This document shows, one piece after another, positions 7,956 to 17,303 of a DNA stretch of 64,000 nucleotides; position 1 is the stretch's first letter; the number at the start of each line of letters is the position of its first letter. The notes under the pieces are model-generated. The model searched no databases. It was not told where the DNA came from and worked only from the letters and a program-made list of their open reading frames with translations. The position numbers were made by a program, and so were the translations under genes. Source of the stretch: Mageeibacillus sp. UBA3781 (GTDB taxonomy: Bacteria; Bacillota; Clostridia; Saccharofermentanales; Saccharofermentanaceae); NCBI GenBank assembly GCA_002368805.1, contig DFFH01000139.1:1-64000 (forward strand). The letters run 5' to 3'.

Positions 7956-8315
7956 ATGACTAGGAATCAGGAAGTTGGTAAAAACTCTGAGGACTTTGTG
8001 TCGAAGTATTTAGAGAAGCGCGGTGCTACTATTCTTGAAAGGAATTTCGCCGTTCATAATGCTGGGGAGATCGATATAATTTGTGCTTATAAAGAGAAGA
8101 TCCTGGTGATCGAGGTGAAGTCCAGGGATTTTCGGACCAGATACGGAACTCCGGAAGAAGCTGTGACAGCAAGTAAGCAGCAGAAGATCATGAGAACAGC
8201 TCTGGAATACTGCAAAAAGAATCATATCGCACTGGAACGTGTATCTTATTTTGTTGCCGGTGTGATCCATGATGTTTCCGGGAATATATTAGATGTTAAG
8301 TTTTCACCTTTTTAA
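7956..8315 (+). CDS. UPF0102 (YraN) endonuclease-like protein
   Basis: YraN-family protein of the PD-(D/E)XK fold, commonly found beside rnhB; its precise role is not established. The 119-residue product from ATG 7956 (AAAGGAG 5 bases upstream) shows the fold's catalytic pattern: GEID (Glu38, Asp40), VIEVKSR (Glu53, Lys55) and the helix AVTASKQQKIMRTA. The GTG at 7950 lies within the ribosome site and is rejected. The 3' end may overlap the next frame, depending on which start is used there. Confidence 0.88.
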   Translation: MTRNQEVGKNSEDFVSKYLEKRGATILERNFAVHNAGEIDIICAYKEKILVIEVKSRDFRTRYGTPEEAVTASKQQKIMRTALEYCKKNHIALERVSYFVAGVIHDVSGNILDVKFSPF

Positions 8316-8334
8316 TGATGTTATGGTATTAGAA

Positions 8335-9486
8335 ATGAGCAGGATGTCATTTATACACTATAAGAGAATACTTTTACTTGTCCTTACAATATGCCTCATT
8401 CTTCCTTGTGGATGCAGCAAACGCGTTCAGAATGATTCTTCGTTCATGACGGAGAAAACTACCTCAGATACTGAAACTTCGACGCTTAGTATTGAGTCAT
8501 CTAATGAACAAAACAGTTTAGAAGTGCACTTCATCGATGTAGGGCAGGGCGATGCTTCACTGATTATCTGTGATGGGCACGCTATGCTGATCGATGGAGG
8601 CCCTGCAAAACAGTCTGATCTGATGTATGCATATCTGAAGAAATACGACATCTCACATCTTGATTATATAATTGCGACGCATCCCGATGATGATCATATC
8701 GGCGGCCTTTCCGGTGCGCTTCAGTATGCTGATGCGGATCATGCCTTCTGCCCGGTAACAGAACATGATACATATACATTTAAGAGTTTTGAGGAGAACC
8801 TGCAGAGTCGTGGAATAAGTATCGAATGTCCGGCTTCAGGATCAACTTTTGAACTAGGAAAGAGTTCTTGCACGGTGTTAGGACCTATCGATATGAATTC
8901 GGAAAAGACGAATAATCTTTCTATCGTGATCCGGATGCAGTATGGAAATACTTCGTTTCTTTTTACAGGTGATGCAGAGCAGGAAGAAGAGGATTTTCTC
9001 TTAAACTCAGATCAGGAACTGCGGTCTGATGTCCTGAAAGTGGCTCATCATGGAAGCGAATATTCAACGTCAGATAGGTTCCTTTCTGCTGTCCATCCGC
9101 AATATGCAGTTATTTCCTGCGGAAAAGATAATACTTTCGGATTTCCTACGCAGCAGACACTTGAACGGCTTGCAGGACATGATGTTACTTTATATAGAAC
9201 AGATCTTCAGGGAGACATCATTGTCAGATCAGATGGTGAAGTGATCTCTGTTGAGACCGAAAAAACTACGTCTGAAGACCTATTTACAGCTCCACAGCTC
9301 CTTCCGTCCGAAGAGGATGACGGACAGGAACATGACTATGTTCTTAACGTTAAATCAAAGAAGTTTCATCGTCCGGAATGTGATGCGGTAAATAAGATGG
9401 ACGAAAAGAACCGGAAACAGCGTACGGCAACAAGGGAAGAACTCCTAAATGAAGGTTATTCTCCATGTAAGATGTGCAAGCCGTGA
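8335..9486 (+). CDS. Secreted ComEC-like metallo-beta-lactamase lipoprotein with C-terminal Cys motif
   Basis: Predicted extracellular lipoprotein with a metallo-beta-lactamase domain like the nuclease part of ComEC. The signal segment RILLLVLTICLIL ends at Cys27 (PCGC). The metal-site motif ATHPDDDHIGG follows FIDVGQGDASL, and later ligands are in FTGDAEQEE and KVAHHGSEYS. The last about 50 residues (HRPEC, then YSPCKMCKP) match the small Cys/His module often attached to such nucleases. The start is uncertain because no in-frame ATG (8323, 8335, 8344) has a clear ribosome site. A hydrolytic role, perhaps on extracellular DNA, is inference. Confidence 0.78.
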   Translation: MSRMSFIHYKRILLLVLTICLILPCGCSKRVQNDSSFMTEKTTSDTETSTLSIESSNEQNSLEVHFIDVGQGDASLIICDGHAMLIDGGPAKQSDLMYAYLKKYDISHLDYIIATHPDDDHIGGLSGALQYADADHAFCPVTEHDTYTFKSFEENLQSRGISIECPASGSTFELGKSSCTVLGPIDMNSEKTNNLSIVIRMQYGNTSFLFTGDAEQEEEDFLLNSDQELRSDVLKVAHHGSEYSTSDRFLSAVHPQYAVISCGKDNTFGFPTQQTLERLAGHDVTLYRTDLQGDIIVRSDGEVISVETEKTTSEDLFTAPQLLPSEEDDGQEHDYVLNVKSKKFHRPECDAVNKMDEKNRKQRTATREELLNEGYSPCKMCKP

Positions 9487-9512
9487 GCCCGTCGTTTGTT
9501 AAAATGCACTTG

Positions 9513-9538
9513 AAGAACCCGTGAAAACGGGTTCTTTT
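9513..9538 (+). terminator. Terminator after the MBL lipoprotein gene
   Basis: AGAACCCGT and ACGGGTTCT pair around a GAAA tetraloop, followed by TTTTG. It ends the run of genes that starts at rbgA. Confidence 0.85.
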
Positions 9539-9578
9539 GTATATTTCATCGAATTTTAGTATTAATATTGCAAGTTGC

Positions 9579-9607
9579 TTGCCAAAATCTTTCATTTATA
9601 CCATAAT
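9579..9607 (+). promoter_or_regulatory. Promoter of the aminotransferase gene
   Basis: TTGCCA (9579-9584) and CATAAT (9602-9607) are spaced by 17 bases, each one mismatch from consensus. The 5' UTR is about 105 bases and holds one AGTGCTTTT (9674-9682), but no strong hairpin that I can see. Confidence 0.6.
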
Positions 9608-9719
9608 ATCTTAGGTTATAAACTAGAATGAAATTGTGAAAATGCAAGACGAAAGAAGTCAAGTTTCTTTTCTAGTGCTTTTGAAACAAAAATTAAGGTA
9701 ACGGCAAGGAGGCCATGTC

Positions 9720-11009
9720 ATGAAGACTTATCTTGAACTGAGTAAATCAGAGCTTAAGGACACGCTCAAGATCCTGGAGATGCGCTATAACGAGCTCAAA
9801 TCCCGTAATCTGGCTCTGGATATGACTAGAGGTAAGCCGAGCCCGGATCAGCTGGATCTTACTAACGATATGCCGACTCTTCTGGATACAGAGAATCTGA
9901 AGGCGGAAGATGGCGCTGATTGCCGTAACTATGGTGTTCCGTTCGGCCTTAAGGAGTCCAGAAAGCTTTTCGGCGAGATCCTCGGAATCGATCCTGAACT
10001 TGTAACTGTCGGCAATAACTCCAGCCTGCAGCTGATGTATGATACACTTTCCCGTTCCCTGATCTTTGGTGAGATCGAGTCTTCCAAGCCATGGGGACTG
10101 ATCGGGAATCGTAAGTGGCTGTGCCCGGTCCCGGGTTATGACAGACACTTCCTCGTAACCGAGACTCTCGGCTTTGAACTGATCCCCGTACCGCTCCATG
10201 AAGATGGCCCGGATATGGATATGGTTGAAAAGCTCGTATCTGAAGATGCTTCTATCCTCGGTATGTGGGCAATGCCTCTTTACAGCAATCCGGATGGATT
10301 TATCTATTCCGAGGAAGTTTGTAAGCGTCTGGCTTCCATGAAGACAGCAGCTCCTGACTTCCGTATCCTCTGGGATAATGCATATGTGGTACATCATCTG
10401 TACGACGATGTATCCAAGCAGGGCACTCTGCCGGATATTCTGAAACTCTGCCGTGAGGCCGGAAATCCGAACCGCGTATATGAATTTGCTTCTACAAGTA
10501 AGATCACATTTGCAGGTTCCGGTATTGCCTGCATGGCTGCTAATGAAGAGAACACCACACGTGCCAGAAAGTACCTGGGTGTTCAGTCCATCGGACCGAA
10601 CAAGATCGTGCAGCTGATGCATGCGAAGTTCATTCCGGACCTTGAGGCCGTGAAGAAGGTTATGTCTAAGCAGGCAGCTATTCTTCGTCCGAAATTCGAG
10701 ATGGTGCTTAAGATCCTCGACGATGAGTTTATGGGAAGCGGTATCGCACACTGGAATTCTCCTCTTGGCGGTTACTTCGTTTCTGTATATCTTCTGAATG
10801 GTACTGCTAAAGAGACTGTCCGCCTTGCCAAGGAATGCGGTGTCGCATTTACTCCGGCAGGAGCGACATATCCTTATAAGAAGGATCCGAACGATAGCAA
10901 TCTGCGTATCGCACCGAGCTTCCCGAAAGTGGAAGATATCGAAACAGCCGTTACAGTTTTCGCTGTTTGTGCTAAACTAGCAGCTGTAAGAAAACTTTTG
11001 GAGGAGTAA
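9720..11009 (+). CDS. PLP-dependent class I/II aminotransferase (aspartate-type, Ic subgroup)
   Basis: Pyridoxal-phosphate aminotransferase resembling the aspartate/alanine aminotransferase Ic family. The 429 residues include DMTRGKPSPDQLDL near the N-terminus, YGVPFGLKESRKLF, WAMPLYSNPDG and the Schiff-base lysine Lys261 in STSKITFAGSG. The substrate-carboxylate Arg is likely the one in NLRIAPSFP. AAGGAGG lies 8 bases before the ATG. purB starts 3 bases after its stop, suggesting an operon. Amino donor specificity cannot be read from the sequence. Confidence 0.85.
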   Translation: MKTYLELSKSELKDTLKILEMRYNELKSRNLALDMTRGKPSPDQLDLTNDMPTLLDTENLKAEDGADCRNYGVPFGLKESRKLFGEILGIDPELVTVGNNSSLQLMYDTLSRSLIFGEIESSKPWGLIGNRKWLCPVPGYDRHFLVTETLGFELIPVPLHEDGPDMDMVEKLVSEDASILGMWAMPLYSNPDGFIYSEEVCKRLASMKTAAPDFRILWDNAYVVHHLYDDVSKQGTLPDILKLCREAGNPNRVYEFASTSKITFAGSGIACMAANEENTTRARKYLGVQSIGPNKIVQLMHAKFIPDLEAVKKVMSKQAAILRPKFEMVLKILDDEFMGSGIAHWNSPLGGYFVSVYLLNGTAKETVRLAKECGVAFTPAGATYPYKKDPNDSNLRIAPSFPKVEDIETAVTVFAVCAKLAAVRKLLEE

Positions 11010-11012
11010 GAC

Positions 11013-12446
11013 ATGAAGGATATCTACGAAAGTCCGCTGAATTCCCGTTATTCCAGTAAGGAAATGAAGGCGATCTTCTCGCCGGATCATAAGTTTAAGA
11101 CCTGGAGACAGCTCTGGATCTACTTAGCTTCCTGTGAAAAAGAACTTGGCCTGAACATTACCGATGAACAGATCGCTGAGCTTGAGGCCAGCAAAGATGA
11201 TATCAATTACGATGTTGCCGCAAGAGAAGAGAAGCTTGTCCGTCACGACGTTATGGCACATGTACATGCTTATGGTGAGCAGTGCCCGAAGGCAAAGGGT
11301 ATCATCCACTTAGGTGCCACATCCTGCTACGTCGGCGATAATACAGATATTCTTCTGATGAGAGAAGCTCTTATCCTTACTCGTAAGAGACTTCTTGCCG
11401 TCATCGAAAAACTCGCTAAGTTTGCTGATGAATATAAGGCAATGCCGACACTCGGATTTACGCATTTCCAGCCGGCTCAGCTCGTTACTGTCGGAAAGAG
11501 AGCGACTCTTTGGCTCCAGGATCTTCTGATCGACCTGGATGAACTGGATTATACACTTTCCTGCCTGAAGCCTCTTGGATGCAAAGGTACCACAGGTACG
11601 CAGGCAAGCTTCCTGGATCTTTTCCAGGGCGACCACGAGAAGGTCGAGAAGCTCGATCAGATGATCGCGGAGAAGATGGGCTTTGAGTGTTCCATTTCTG
11701 TATCCGGCCAGACCTACACAAGAAAACTGGATGCTAAGGTCCTCAATACTCTTTCCGGTATTGCAACTTCCGCACACAAATTCAGTAATGATATCCGTCT
11801 CCTGCAGCACCTGAAGGAGATCGAAGAGCCTTTCGAGAAGACACAGATCGGTTCTTCCGCGATGGCATATAAGAGAAACCCGATGAGATCCGAGCGTATC
11901 TGCTCGCTGTCCCGCTATGTGATCGCAAATGCGCTTAATCCTGCCATGACAGCATCCGAGCAGTGGTTCGAGAGAACACTGGATGACTCTGCAAACAAGC
12001 GTATCTCCGTACCGGAAGCTTTCCTCGCAGTTGACGCTATCCTGAGCATCTACTTAAATGTTGCGTCCGGACTGGTCGTTTATCCGAAGATGATCCATAA
12101 CCACATCATGAACGAACTGCCGTTCATGGCGACAGAGAACATCATGATGGAAGCGGTAAAGCGCGGCGGTGACCGTCAGGAACTTCACGAGAAGATCCGT
12201 GTGCACTCCATGGCAGCAGGTAAGGTAGTTAAGGAAGAAGGCCTTCCGAACGATCTTCTGACCCGTATTGCCGAGGATCCGGCTTTCGGCCTGGATAAGG
12301 ATTCGCTGGATACTCTTCTTGATCCGAAGCTCTATATCGGCAGATGCCCGGAGCAGGTCACATCTTTCCTTAAGAATGATGTCGAGCCTGTCCTGAAGAT
12401 GTATGCTTCCGAGCTGGATATCGAAGAACCGGAACTGAATGTTTGA
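11013..12446 (+). CDS. purB: Adenylosuccinate lyase
   Basis: Fumarase-superfamily enzyme that removes fumarate from SAICAR and adenylosuccinate in purine synthesis. The 477 residues carry HDVMAHVHAYGEQCP, IHLGATSCYVGDN, THFQPAQLVTVGKRA and the signature loop SSAMAYKRNPMRSE (about 280-293). It follows the aminotransferase gene with a 3-base gap and precedes a cysteine desulfurase gene by 37 bases. No other purine genes lie in the window. Confidence 0.95.
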   Translation: MKDIYESPLNSRYSSKEMKAIFSPDHKFKTWRQLWIYLASCEKELGLNITDEQIAELEASKDDINYDVAAREEKLVRHDVMAHVHAYGEQCPKAKGIIHLGATSCYVGDNTDILLMREALILTRKRLLAVIEKLAKFADEYKAMPTLGFTHFQPAQLVTVGKRATLWLQDLLIDLDELDYTLSCLKPLGCKGTTGTQASFLDLFQGDHEKVEKLDQMIAEKMGFECSISVSGQTYTRKLDAKVLNTLSGIATSAHKFSNDIRLLQHLKEIEEPFEKTQIGSSAMAYKRNPMRSERICSLSRYVIANALNPAMTASEQWFERTLDDSANKRISVPEAFLAVDAILSIYLNVASGLVVYPKMIHNHIMNELPFMATENIMMEAVKRGGDRQELHEKIRVHSMAAGKVVKEEGLPNDLLTRIAEDPAFGLDKDSLDTLLDPKLYIGRCPEQVTSFLKNDVEPVLKMYASELDIEEPELNV

Positions 12447-12469
12447 TCCTTTATTTTCCAAAAAGGATC
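12445..12469 (+). other. Hairpin after purB
   Basis: GATCCTTT (12445-12452) pairs perfectly with AAAGGATC (12462-12469) across a 9-base loop, beginning inside the purB stop codon. There is no T-run. It could stabilise the purB 3' end or attenuate readthrough into the desulfurase gene. Confidence 0.4.
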
Positions 12470-12483
12470 CGTAAGGAAATACT

Positions 12484-13623
12484 ATGAGCATTTATTTTGA
12501 CAATAGTGCCACCACGAAGCCACTTCCCGAAGTGGCTCGTTTGGTATATGAAAGCTTAACAGGTGAGGAGTCTTTCGGTAATCCCGGATCCCTCCACCGT
12601 CTTGGTGTGCTTGCCGAAAGAGACCTGAATGAGAGTGCTGAAAAAATCAGTAAGCTCCTGTCATGCAAGAAAGAAGAACTGTTCTTCACATCTTGTGGCT
12701 CCGAGTCGGTCAACACCTCCATCATGGGGTATGTTCACCAGAATCCGAGAGCTGGAAAGAAGATCATCTCCACCAGGACTGAGCACAAGGCATCACTCGA
12801 GTCTCTTTCCCGCCTTGAAAAGGAAGGGTATGAGATCTGCTATCTTCCGGTTCTTCCCGATGGCAAGCCGGATCTTGATGCTTTGGAAAAAGAACTGGAT
12901 GAGAATACTGCACTTCTTACTTTTACGCACGTGAATAATGAGTCGGGAAGCATTCTTCCGCTTTCTGATATCGTAGCAATACGAAATAAGAAGAATAGGA
13001 ATACGAAGATCCATCTGGACTGTGTGCAGTCGCTCGGAAAGCTTCCGATCGCTCTTTCCCGCATGGGTGTGGATATGGCCTCTTTTTCCGGACATAAGAT
13101 CCATGCGCTTAAGGGATTCGGACTTCTGTATATCAAGTCCGGTATCCGTGTGCAGCCCCTGATCATCGGTGGCGGCCAGCAGAAGGGAATGCGGTCCGGA
13201 ACGCAGAGCCCGTATCTTGCAAGTGCTTTTGCTTTAGCGCTGGAGAAGGCAACAGAGAATATCGAAGAAAACCTTGAAAAAATGACCTCACTTCGTGATG
13301 AGTTCGCATCCGGACTATCCGGAATAGGAGCTTCGATCCTTTCTCCCGAAGATGCACTTCCTTACGTTCTAAATGTATCTTTTCCGTCTTTTCAGTCAGA
13401 AACCATGTTACACTGTTTAGAGGAAAAAGAGATCTATGTATCGACTGTCTCCGCATGCTCAAGTAAAACGAAGGCTGTAAGCTATGTGCTTTCCGAGATG
13501 GGGATCAGACGTGAGATCGCACAGAATGCCGTCCGCTTCAGTTTCAGCAGGTTTAACACCAGAGAAGAGATGCAAACGGCAATAACTGCGATCCATGAGA
13601 TCTACGAGAAATATAAAGTATAA
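12484..13623 (+). CDS. Cysteine desulfurase (NifS family), partner of ThiI
   Basis: PLP enzyme that transfers sulfur from cysteine, here most likely to ThiI for 4-thiouridine synthesis. The 379 residues start YFDNSATTKP. They contain NNESGSILPL, the PLP lysine Lys205 in FSGHKIHALKG and the catalytic Cys325 in VSACSSK. The usual HTDAVQ motif reads HLDCVQ. It lies 13 bases upstream of thiI, like the NifZ-ThiI pair of Bacillus. A second paralogue is at 23706. Confidence 0.92.
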   Translation: MSIYFDNSATTKPLPEVARLVYESLTGEESFGNPGSLHRLGVLAERDLNESAEKISKLLSCKKEELFFTSCGSESVNTSIMGYVHQNPRAGKKIISTRTEHKASLESLSRLEKEGYEICYLPVLPDGKPDLDALEKELDENTALLTFTHVNNESGSILPLSDIVAIRNKKNRNTKIHLDCVQSLGKLPIALSRMGVDMASFSGHKIHALKGFGLLYIKSGIRVQPLIIGGGQQKGMRSGTQSPYLASAFALALEKATENIEENLEKMTSLRDEFASGLSGIGASILSPEDALPYVLNVSFPSFQSETMLHCLEEKEIYVSTVSACSSKTKAVSYVLSEMGIRREIAQNAVRFSFSRFNTREEMQTAITAIHEIYEKYKV

Positions 13624-13636
13624 CTAGGAGAGAAAA

Positions 13637-14860
13637 ATGAGTAATTCTTATCGGACCATCATTCTGGCGAGAATGGGTGAGATCGCCCTGAAGGGTTTAA
13701 ACCGCGGCAAGTTCGAGCGTCAGCTCATGGACAATATGCGCTGGAGACTTAAGGAGTACGGTGCTTTTTCCATCGTACAGAGCCAGTCCCGTATCTGGAT
13801 CGAGCCGAAAGAAGTAAATCCGGACGTTCTGGAAGATAAAGAAACGGCGGAATTGGTACTCAATGCCGTCACACAGGTGTTCGGTCTTGTTTCCGCAAGC
13901 CTGGTCCGTAAGTTTACCGGTGATATGGAAGATATCAAGAAACAGGCATTACAGCTTACGGATGATATTCTTTCCGAGCACGATTATAAGACCTTCAAGG
14001 TCGAGAGTAAGCGTGGAGATAAGCGTTTCCCGCTCGCATCTCCTGAGATCTGTGCTGATGTCGGTGAAGTGATCCTTAATGCCCATCCTGAACTAACAGT
14101 CGATGTGCATGAGCCGGATTTCACGATCTATGTGGAAGTCAGAGAAGAGATGTATGTGTATAGTGAGAAGGTCGAAGGACATAGAGGTCTTCCGGTCGGA
14201 ACGGCGGGGAAGGGTATGCTCCTTCTTTCCGGCGGTATCGACAGCCCTGTTGCCGGTTATATGATGGCTTCCCGCGGTATGCAGCTCGAAGCGATCTATT
14301 TCCACTCGTATCCTTACACCAGCGAACGTGCGCTTGAGAAGGTAAAGGATCTTGCCCGAATCGTTTCCCAGTATTCCGGAACGATCCTTCTCCATGTTTG
14401 TAATTTCACGGATATCCAGCTGAATCTGTATAAGAACAGTCCGCAGGATATGCTTACGATCACTATGCGCCGTATCATGTTCGAGATCGCGGAAGAACTT
14501 GCCAATAAGCAGGGCTGCAAATGCCTGATCACAGGTGAATCCCTGGGACAGGTGGCCAGCCAGACGATCGATGCGATCCAGATCACCAATGAAGTCGTTA
14601 AAACTATGCCGGTATTCCGACCGCTGATCGGCCTGGATAAAGAGGAGACCTGCAACATCTCCCGCCGTATCGGTGCTTTTGAAACTTCGATCCTTCCTTA
14701 CGAAGACTGCTGTACAGTATTTGTTGCGAAGCATCCGAAGACCCATCCGCAGAAGAAGCATATCATCGAGGCGGAGGCTAATCTGGATATTGAAGCACTT
14801 GTTAAGCAGGGTGTTGAGGGAATCGAGACTTATAAGATCGAGCGAACTTCGAAGAATTGA
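13637..14860 (+). CDS. thiI: tRNA 4-thiouridine synthase ThiI
   Basis: Adenylates U8 of tRNA and inserts sulfur delivered by a cysteine desulfurase; in some bacteria it also serves thiamine synthesis. The 407-residue length lacks a rhodanese domain, as in Gram-positive ThiI. An N-terminal ferredoxin-like/THUMP region (KRGDKRFPLASPEI, VHEPDFTIYVEVREE) precedes the PP-loop SGGIDSP (198-204). Later motifs are TGESLGQVASQT and EDCCTVF. It is translationally close to the upstream desulfurase. Confidence 0.95.
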   Translation: MSNSYRTIILARMGEIALKGLNRGKFERQLMDNMRWRLKEYGAFSIVQSQSRIWIEPKEVNPDVLEDKETAELVLNAVTQVFGLVSASLVRKFTGDMEDIKKQALQLTDDILSEHDYKTFKVESKRGDKRFPLASPEICADVGEVILNAHPELTVDVHEPDFTIYVEVREEMYVYSEKVEGHRGLPVGTAGKGMLLLSGGIDSPVAGYMMASRGMQLEAIYFHSYPYTSERALEKVKDLARIVSQYSGTILLHVCNFTDIQLNLYKNSPQDMLTITMRRIMFEIAEELANKQGCKCLITGESLGQVASQTIDAIQITNEVVKTMPVFRPLIGLDKEETCNISRRIGAFETSILPYEDCCTVFVAKHPKTHPQKKHIIEAEANLDIEALVKQGVEGIETYKIERTSKN

Positions 14861-14887
14861 TGCATTAAGTTGAAAGGAGCGGTCCTT

Positions 14888-15910
14888 ATGCGTATCGGAA
14901 AACTGACCAATGAAGAACTCAAGGACATTGTCCTGTCCCGTCTTCCGAAACTCTCGGAGAGGACACTGATCGGCGCGAATATTGGTGCTGACTGCGCCTG
15001 GCTGGACCTGGGCGATAAGCTTCTGGTGACATCCTCAGATCCGATCACCGCCGGTGGTATGCAATCCGGTGCTCTTTCCATCCATGTTTCCTGTAATGAT
15101 ATCGCGGCATGCGGCATCCGTCCGTCTGCGATCCTTACTGTACTGATCGCGCCTCCGGATTGCACGAAAGAAGATGTTATCCATATCGTGGAACAGGCCT
15201 CTTCTACGGCAAAAGAACTTGGCGTCGATATTGTAGGCGGTCATACGGAGGTCAGTGACAGTGTCAACCGTTTCATCGTAATTACTACGGCATTCGGTAT
15301 TGCGGATAAGAATTCTCCGATCCCCCGTGGAGTTGCTATGCCGGGCGACGCGCTCGTAATGACGAAGACAGCCGGCATCGAGGGGACCTGGATCGCGGCG
15401 ATGGAACACGAAGATCAGCTTACGGGCAGAGTTTCTGAGGATCTGATCTCTGAAGCTAAGACTTTTATCCATAAGATCAGTGTTGTCGAGGATGGAGTTA
15501 CTGCCTGCTCGCTTCCGGATAAAGATGGTGCAGTGAATTCCCATGGAATTGCATATAGCTCCACACACCTTATGCATGATGTCACGGAGGGCGGCGTTCT
15601 CGGTGCAGCCTATGAAATGGCCGATTTTTCCGGCATCGGTGTTACCGTGGATCTTTCAAAAGTTCCGGTTGCTCCGTGCACGAAAGCAATATGTGACGCG
15701 ATGGATATCGATCCTTACCGTCTGATCTCTTCCGGCTCGATACTTGTTGCAACAGCAGATCCTGAAGGACTTCTTGAAGCAATGAAGAAGAAAGGCGTTC
15801 CAGCCTGCGTGATCGGTGCTTTTACCGAGAAAGAATTTGTGCTTTCGGATGTGGACGGGAAAAAGATCGAGTTTTTGCCGCCGCAAACGGACGAGCTATA
15901 TAAGATGTGA
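14888..15910 (+). CDS. AIR synthase-superfamily protein (HypE/ThiL-like)
   Basis: Member of the PurM/HypE/ThiL/SelD ATP-binding superfamily; the exact reaction is not evident. The start ATG 14888 has AAGGAG 9 bases upstream; the in-frame TTG at 14870 precedes that site. The 340 residues show GADCAWLDLGDKLLVTSSD in the N-terminal ATP/metal region, HVSCNDIAACGIRPSAIL, and the C-terminal MHDVTEGGVLGAAYEMADFSG, the family's glycine-rich motif. No hydrogenase or selenium genes are nearby. Its position after thiI hints at, but does not prove, a thio-nucleotide or thiamine link. Confidence 0.75.
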   Translation: MRIGKLTNEELKDIVLSRLPKLSERTLIGANIGADCAWLDLGDKLLVTSSDPITAGGMQSGALSIHVSCNDIAACGIRPSAILTVLIAPPDCTKEDVIHIVEQASSTAKELGVDIVGGHTEVSDSVNRFIVITTAFGIADKNSPIPRGVAMPGDALVMTKTAGIEGTWIAAMEHEDQLTGRVSEDLISEAKTFIHKISVVEDGVTACSLPDKDGAVNSHGIAYSSTHLMHDVTEGGVLGAAYEMADFSGIGVTVDLSKVPVAPCTKAICDAMDIDPYRLISSGSILVATADPEGLLEAMKKKGVPACVIGAFTEKEFVLSDVDGKKIEFLPPQTDELYKM

Positions 15911-15928
15911 TAGTAAAGGTTTCCGATT

Positions 15929-17113
15929 ATGTATCTTCGTAATGGTGTCATGAAATTCCTGAAAGTAAAGAATGTACTCCTGTTTATTGCGGGTGTTTTC
16001 TTTCTATTTACCGGTTCATATCTGATCGCTGATCTTATGATCACCTATAGAAATGACATAGATACGGCACTTCACGCGAAATCCATGCCAGGTGCGATCG
16101 ACTGGGCGATCATGGGAACGGTGTTTATTCTGATCGTATTTCTTTCCAGGAAACTGATGGGCGATGCCCGTTTCTATTCGGGCTATTTTGAAGGATCGTT
16201 ATACGGAAAGATCTCTTTTAGTGATCTGGCAAAAGCATCCGGAAAACCAGTATTCTTCGTCGCCCTGGAACTGTTCTTTTTTCGCTTTCTGTACATGAAG
16301 AAATATTCTTTTGTTTCTGATGAAGGAAGGAATGTTATCGGACTTTTCAGTAAGAAAACACTCTGTGAATGCAAAAACTGCGGTGCACCGGTCGAGAAGA
16401 AGGATTATTTTGCCGGAACCTGTAACTTCTGCGGAAGCTCGGATGTTTTTGCAAAAGTGCTTGCAGGAGACCGTTTCTACAGTATCTCCAGTGATGTTAA
16501 GAAGGGTCATAACCGTCCGGCTTACTATGAAGGGAAAGGCCTGGGTTCAAAGAAAACGCTCTTTTCAGTGCTTCTTGTGGTCGGTCTTGGTGTCATTGCG
16601 ATCTGCGGATTCATGATCGTGGATAGTCTTTCCAACTACAATAACAAGGAATACATCCGAAAGCAGATCCTGGATTCAAGCAATCACGTACTCTCCGTAG
16701 ATGCGGTCCATGCAGATCTTATTAAACTTATCCTCTTTGCTTCGGTACTGATCGCCGTTCTTATTATTCTTTCGGTGAGAAGGCTCTATAAAATATTCTT
16801 TGTTTCCGAAGCGGAATCCTGTGCGATATTCTTTTCGAAAAATGAGCATCCGTTTATTCCGGCAGAAGAGATCCCTTCGATCAAGGCGAAAGGAAATGGA
16901 AAGATGCGCCGCGTCCGTGGGGCACTGAAGAACGGCTACCTTGCCAACTGTACGATGGAAGTTCATGACGGCCAGATGGATATCGCACTTGCAAAGAAGA
17001 TCGTAAAGGATACATGCCCGTCCTGTGCCTCTCCGATAAATGGAGCCGTAGACGAAGATTATGTATGTAAGGTATGCGGCAATAAGATAATGGGCGTGAT
17101 AGAGAAAAAGTAA
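15929..17113 (+). CDS. Membrane protein with two zinc-ribbon pairs, function unknown
   Basis: Not recognised beyond its architecture. The 394 residues have hydrophobic segments near 16-36 and 50-66, a short third near 100-115, then near 205-222 and 250-272. Two Cys4 zinc-ribbon-like motifs are present: CKNCG with CNFCG in the middle, and CPSCASP with CKVCG at the C-terminus, both probably cytoplasmic. The AAAGG 11 bases upstream of the ATG is a weak ribosome site. It follows the AIR-synthase-like gene by 18 bases, so the two are probably co-transcribed. A hairpin element (copy 2) follows it. Confidence 0.7.
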   Translation: MYLRNGVMKFLKVKNVLLFIAGVFFLFTGSYLIADLMITYRNDIDTALHAKSMPGAIDWAIMGTVFILIVFLSRKLMGDARFYSGYFEGSLYGKISFSDLAKASGKPVFFVALELFFFRFLYMKKYSFVSDEGRNVIGLFSKKTLCECKNCGAPVEKKDYFAGTCNFCGSSDVFAKVLAGDRFYSISSDVKKGHNRPAYYEGKGLGSKKTLFSVLLVVGLGVIAICGFMIVDSLSNYNNKEYIRKQILDSSNHVLSVDAVHADLIKLILFASVLIAVLIILSVRRLYKIFFVSEAESCAIFFSKNEHPFIPAEEIPSIKAKGNGKMRRVRGALKNGYLANCTMEVHDGQMDIALAKKIVKDTCPSCASPINGAVDEDYVCKVCGNKIMGVIEKK

Positions 17114-17121
17114 ACTCTTAC

Positions 17122-17195
17122 GCTGAAGAAATAGATTTCGACACGCCTCCGCAGGACAAAGTCCGAGGACAAGCGCGAGAAACTATTTCTTCAGC
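17122..17195. repeat. Conserved-core hairpin element, copy 2
   Basis: Outer arms GCTGAAGAAATAG (17122-17134) and CTATTTCTTCAGC (17183-17195) are perfectly complementary over 13 bp, extended inward by TTTC/GAAA. The core reads CGCCTCCGCAGGACAAAG then TCCGAGGACAAGCG, with stem GGAC/GTCC around AAA. It lies between the zinc-ribbon membrane protein and glyA. It is in the same orientation as copy 3 and opposite to copies 1 and 4. There is no T-run. Confidence 0.8.
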
Positions 17196-17236
17196 TTTAT
17201 TACGTACTTTTTGTGCAGATTCACCCTTGTTTTCTC

Positions 17237-17265
17237 TTTACGTTATTAGATTAATTGGGTATGAT
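17237..17265 (+). promoter_or_regulatory. Promoter of glyA
   Basis: TTTACG (17237-17242) and TATGAT (17260-17265) are 17 bases apart, about 39 bases before the glyA ATG. No riboswitch is seen in the short leader. Confidence 0.5.
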
Positions 17266-17303
17266 ATTAGGGTAATTTTGTATCACATTGTTGGAGGTAT
17301 CCC

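Noticed and set aside
14888..15910. Calling the AIR-synthase-like protein HypE, ThiL or SelD
   Set aside because: Superfamily motifs are shared, but the HypE C-terminal Cys and the SelD Cys/Sec site are not seen and no partner genes are nearby.
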